Shown in pieces: positions 6,171 through 8,179 of a stretch of DNA of 8,179 bases; within the stretch, counting starts at the first letter, position 1, and every line of letters starts with the position of its first letter. Origin of the DNA: Wandonia sp964447015 (GTDB lineage Bacteria; Bacteroidota; Bacteroidia; Flavobacteriales_D; Crocinitomicaceae); assembly GCA_964447015.1 (NCBI GenBank), contig CAYUQU010000119.1, forward strand, positions 1 through 8,179. Direction: 5' to 3'. The notes beneath the pieces were generated by a model that had not been told where the DNA came from, did no database searches, and saw only the letters and a list, made by a program, of their open reading frames with translations. A program made the translations under genes and the position numbers.

Positions 6171-7043
6171 TCAATTCCTTTTCTCAAACCACCCTTTTAG
6201 GCTATCTCCTTTACCAAATAATGTGAGTACACCATTTATGGTACGTTTAGCAAGTTGCAAATACCACTTATTTTCCATTTTGCTTCTGATTTTTTCGTCG
6301 TCTGAATTGGAAGAAATAAATTGTTGTTCGCTTTTGCCTGAACTTGTTCTTAATCGCGTTAAACTTATTCCAGTAGCTTCTACTTTTAATGGTTTGAAAC
6401 CTGATTTAGAAAAAACGCTTTTCAGTGTTTTTGGCGTGTAATAACTTAAATGTTCAGGATAACAAATGACGTTGTATGCTGACTTTAAACGATAACGCAA
6501 CAAAGAGTTGAAATTTGGCGTTGTGACATAAACTAATCCGCCAGGTCTAAGAATTTGATTAAAGTTATGTAATTCTTCAAGTGGATTGTTGATGTGCTCA
6601 ATTACTTCAAACGAAGTGATTATATCAAAACTCTCTGGGTCATAATTAGCTGGATCTAAAGTCCCTTTGTGCATATTAATTCCTTTTTCTTGACACATCC
6701 GCACAGCTTCATCTGTATATTCGGTTCCGTATACTTCCCACCCTCTTTCTTTAGCTACTTCTAGAAAATATCCGATCCCGCACCCCGCATCAAGTAAGCG
6801 TCCTGTATTTCGATATACTTCCATCTTATCAAGCAATTCATGGTAGCGTTTAATTGTAATGGGAGACAAATAATCGTTACGGCCATATCCCTCATAATGT
6901 TTTTCTAATTCTTCAGGAGTTGGAATTGCTTGAGAAAAGACGAAGTGGCATGAACTACATTTACATAAATGAGCTTTTTTGTAATCCTTCATTGACTGAA
7001 GGTCTTTTGAATTGCATATTAAACAAAATGAATGTTTTTTCAT
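6171..7043 (-). CDS. SAM-dependent methyltransferase with N-terminal cysteine cluster
   Basis: The protein is 290 residues. The N-terminus has C7-x-x-C10 and C29-x-x-C32 (plus C27), a probable zinc-binding knuckle common in methyltransferases of surface-polysaccharide clusters. A class I Rossmann methyltransferase domain follows: motif I LLDAGCGIGYF (83-93), acidic E108 at the end of strand 2 (VYGTEY), FDIITSFEVIEH (139-150) as motif IV region, and LRPGGLVYVTTP. The C-terminal 80 residues are less conserved and may bind the acceptor. The likely role is O-, N- or C-methylation of a sugar nucleotide or glycan residue; the acceptor cannot be read from sequence. Its ATG lies one base after the formyltransferase stop, so the two are almost certainly co-translated. 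Confidence 0.88.
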   Translation of the reverse strand: MKKHSFCLICNSKDLQSMKDYKKAHLCKCSSCHFVFSQAIPTPEELEKHYEGYGRNDYLSPITIKRYHELLDKMEVYRNTGRLLDAGCGIGYFLEVAKERGWEVYGTEYTDEAVRMCQEKGINMHKGTLDPANYDPESFDIITSFEVIEHINNPLEELHNFNQILRPGGLVYVTTPNFNSLLRYRLKSAYNVICYPEHLSYYTPKTLKSVFSKSGFKPLKVEATGISLTRLRTSSGKSEQQFISSNSDDEKIRSKMENKWYLQLAKRTINGVLTLFGKGDSLKGWFEKRN

Positions 7044-7044
7044 A

Positions 7045-7836
7045 TTATGATATTACAATAGGACTTTGGGACTTCTTTTCATCAAGATTATTAAAACATT
7101 TAAAATTGCGACATAGTTTCCAATGCTCGCGCCATGTCCATTCTTTTGAGTAATATGTCTTGCCTTCAGTTATTGAATTTTGAGGAATACTTTTTGCTTC
7201 TCCTGATTTAATTTTATCAATAGCTTTTAAATATAAATCGTGACCATGATCCATGACTTTACGATGAACCTCAAAAAAAGACTCTTTGCCAGAAAATTGA
7301 GTTTGCTCTGTAAGTAATAAATTACCACTATCAATCCCTTCATCTATCCACATAATTGTGTTTCCAATCAGGTCAAAATCATTATTAGCAATACACCAAT
7401 TCGTACAATTTGGACCTCCTTTAACATACGGAGAAAGACCTGTATGTAAATTGATGATACCATGTTCTGAGTTTGTACGTAAATTATCTTTCTTAATTAA
7501 CAATGTTCCTGAAACACATATTAATTCCGCATTTAATGATTCAGTAAAATTCTTTACTTGTAATTCATTTATATTATTAACCCGAAGTATTTTAGCTGAA
7601 GGGAGTTCTGGATATTCTGAATTGTAATCTTTTAATAAACGAATCCAGGTCATAGCAACTGATCTGAAAAAGAATCTAATTATTGCCTTATCAATATAAT
7701 CTCTCAACTTTAATTTTCTTCTTTTTACATTAGTCTTTGTCTCTAAAACTATACCGACAACATTATTATGAGCTGCAATCTTTTGAGCAAGAGCATACTG
7801 ATTTGAATCATCTCCTATCCAAAGTACTATTCTCAT
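7045..7836 (-). CDS. Formyltransferase-family protein, probably a sugar N-formyltransferase
   Basis: The protein is 263 residues. A Rossmann-like N-terminal half (MRIVLWIGDD...) leads to the formyltransferase core: INLHTGLSPYVKGGPNCTNW (N129, H131) and MWIDEGIDSGNLL (D169). These are the catalytic Asn-x-His ... Asp triad of the GART/FMT fold, which uses N10-formyltetrahydrofolate. It is too short for a Met-tRNA formyltransferase, and its N-terminus does not resemble PurN. With deacetylase and methyltransferase neighbours, N-formylation of an amino-sugar on a surface glycan is the best reading, though no adjacent aminotransferase or sugar-nucleotide dehydratase is visible to confirm the substrate. 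The start codon overlaps the deacetylase stop (ATGA), indicating translational coupling. Confidence 0.85.
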   Translation of the reverse strand: MRIVLWIGDDSNQYALAQKIAAHNNVVGIVLETKTNVKRRKLKLRDYIDKAIIRFFFRSVAMTWIRLLKDYNSEYPELPSAKILRVNNINELQVKNFTESLNAELICVSGTLLIKKDNLRTNSEHGIINLHTGLSPYVKGGPNCTNWCIANNDFDLIGNTIMWIDEGIDSGNLLLTEQTQFSGKESFFEVHRKVMDHGHDLYLKAIDKIKSGEAKSIPQNSITEGKTYYSKEWTWREHWKLCRNFKCFNNLDEKKSQSPIVIS

Positions 7837-8179
7837 CGGTAACGAATAATTTTTTTAAGTTTTTCCAAACGATTCGAAATTCTCATTTTCGTCTTCCACC
7901 ATGGTTCGTTATACAATTCTATTCTAGGGATCTCAAAGTCATCATCTACTTCTGGGTCATATGCATCCTGCTTTACAGCCAGTCCAAATTTATATCCAAC
8001 TTCTTTTGATATAGAAATGGTTCTGTCATTATAGCTGCCTACAGGATAAGAAATTGAATCTGGAAAATAACCTAGTTGATTTTGAATTCGAAGTCCTGAT
8101 TGTAATAGTTCTTCCTTTTGTCCTTCATCGTTCTCCATTGTGTCTAACATAGAATGCGTAACAGTGTGAGAACCGATAT
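7833..8179 (-). CDS. Polysaccharide deacetylase (NodB homology), C-terminal part
   Basis: The frame continues past the internal ATG at 8150 to the window edge, so only the C-terminal 115 or so residues are seen. Upstream of that ATG the frame reads IGSHTVTHSML, the H-x(3)-H metal-binding motif 2 of carbohydrate esterase family 4, so the ATG at 8150 is not the start. SYPVGSYNDRT then matches motif 3 (normally YPxGxYN), and FEIPRIELY fits the motif 4 region with its arginine. The catalytic Asp-Asp motif would lie outside the window. Family members remove N- or O-acetyl groups from glycans using a divalent metal. Whether this one is periplasmic or cytoplasmic cannot be judged without the N-terminus. 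Its stop overlaps the formyltransferase start by four bases. Confidence 0.9.
   Translation of the reverse strand, partial: IGSHTVTHSMLDTMENDEGQKEELLQSGLRIQNQLGYFPDSISYPVGSYNDRTISISKEVGYKFGLAVKQDAYDPEVDDDFEIPRIELYNEPWWKTKMRISNRLEKLKKIIRYR

Noticed and set aside
6148..6441. Plus-strand open frame of 97 codons, and similar ones at 5373-5603, 6920-7153, 7358-7627 and 7737-8009
   Set aside because: All are antisense to clear polysaccharide-cluster genes with conserved motifs; their sequences are low-quality shadows.
8148..8150. ATG at 8150 (minus strand) as the start of the deacetylase gene
   Set aside because: The frame upstream encodes GSHTVTH, the family's metal-binding motif, so the gene continues beyond the window.

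Overview
The window most likely comes from a Bacteroidota chromosome, probably a marine or freshwater flavobacterial lineage. The evidence is the AT-rich sequence, a lipoprotein whose mature end begins C-K-K-K-E-E followed by a GCTD...NYN...DGSC motif (very common in this phylum), the absence of strong Shine-Dalgarno sites, and a TAnnTTTG-type promoter candidate. No rRNA, tRNA, transposase or CRISPR array is visible.

Layout. (1) Positions 1-2037, plus strand: the 3' part of a large membrane enzyme. Its N-terminal half is an OpgB/LtaS-like phosphoglycerol transferase domain and its C-terminal half is a glycerophosphodiesterase-like domain. (2) Positions 2038-2704: a long non-coding stretch. 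It holds a 12-unit array of 21/22-bp tandem repeats, a long hairpin (possible terminator), several copies of a 31-bp pyrimidine-rich repeat, and a perfect 8-bp inverted repeat just upstream of the next gene. (3) Positions 2705-3415, plus: a helical cytoplasmic protein of unknown function, closed by a clear intrinsic terminator. (4) Positions 3565-5162, minus: three small envelope genes, namely a membrane protein with a bacterial PH domain and a SHOCT tail, a small secreted protein, and a lipoprotein. (5) Positions 5277-8179, minus: the end of a surface-polysaccharide cluster, transcribed deacetylase (partial), formyltransferase, methyltransferase, ABC-2 export permease.

How they may work together. 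The first three genes of the polysaccharide cluster are tightly coupled (ATGA overlap, then a 1-nt gap) and look like a tailoring cassette that deacetylates, formylates and methylates a glycan or its sugar precursors. The permease would export the finished lipid-linked glycan with an ATPase that is not in the window. The plus-strand transferase/phosphodiesterase fusion also suggests glycan or lipid decoration with phosphoglycerol, but it is divergently placed more than 3 kb away, so a functional link is inference only.

The items most worth follow-up are the two-domain fusion, the alternating tandem array, and the 31-bp repeat family that recurs in three separate intergenic gaps.
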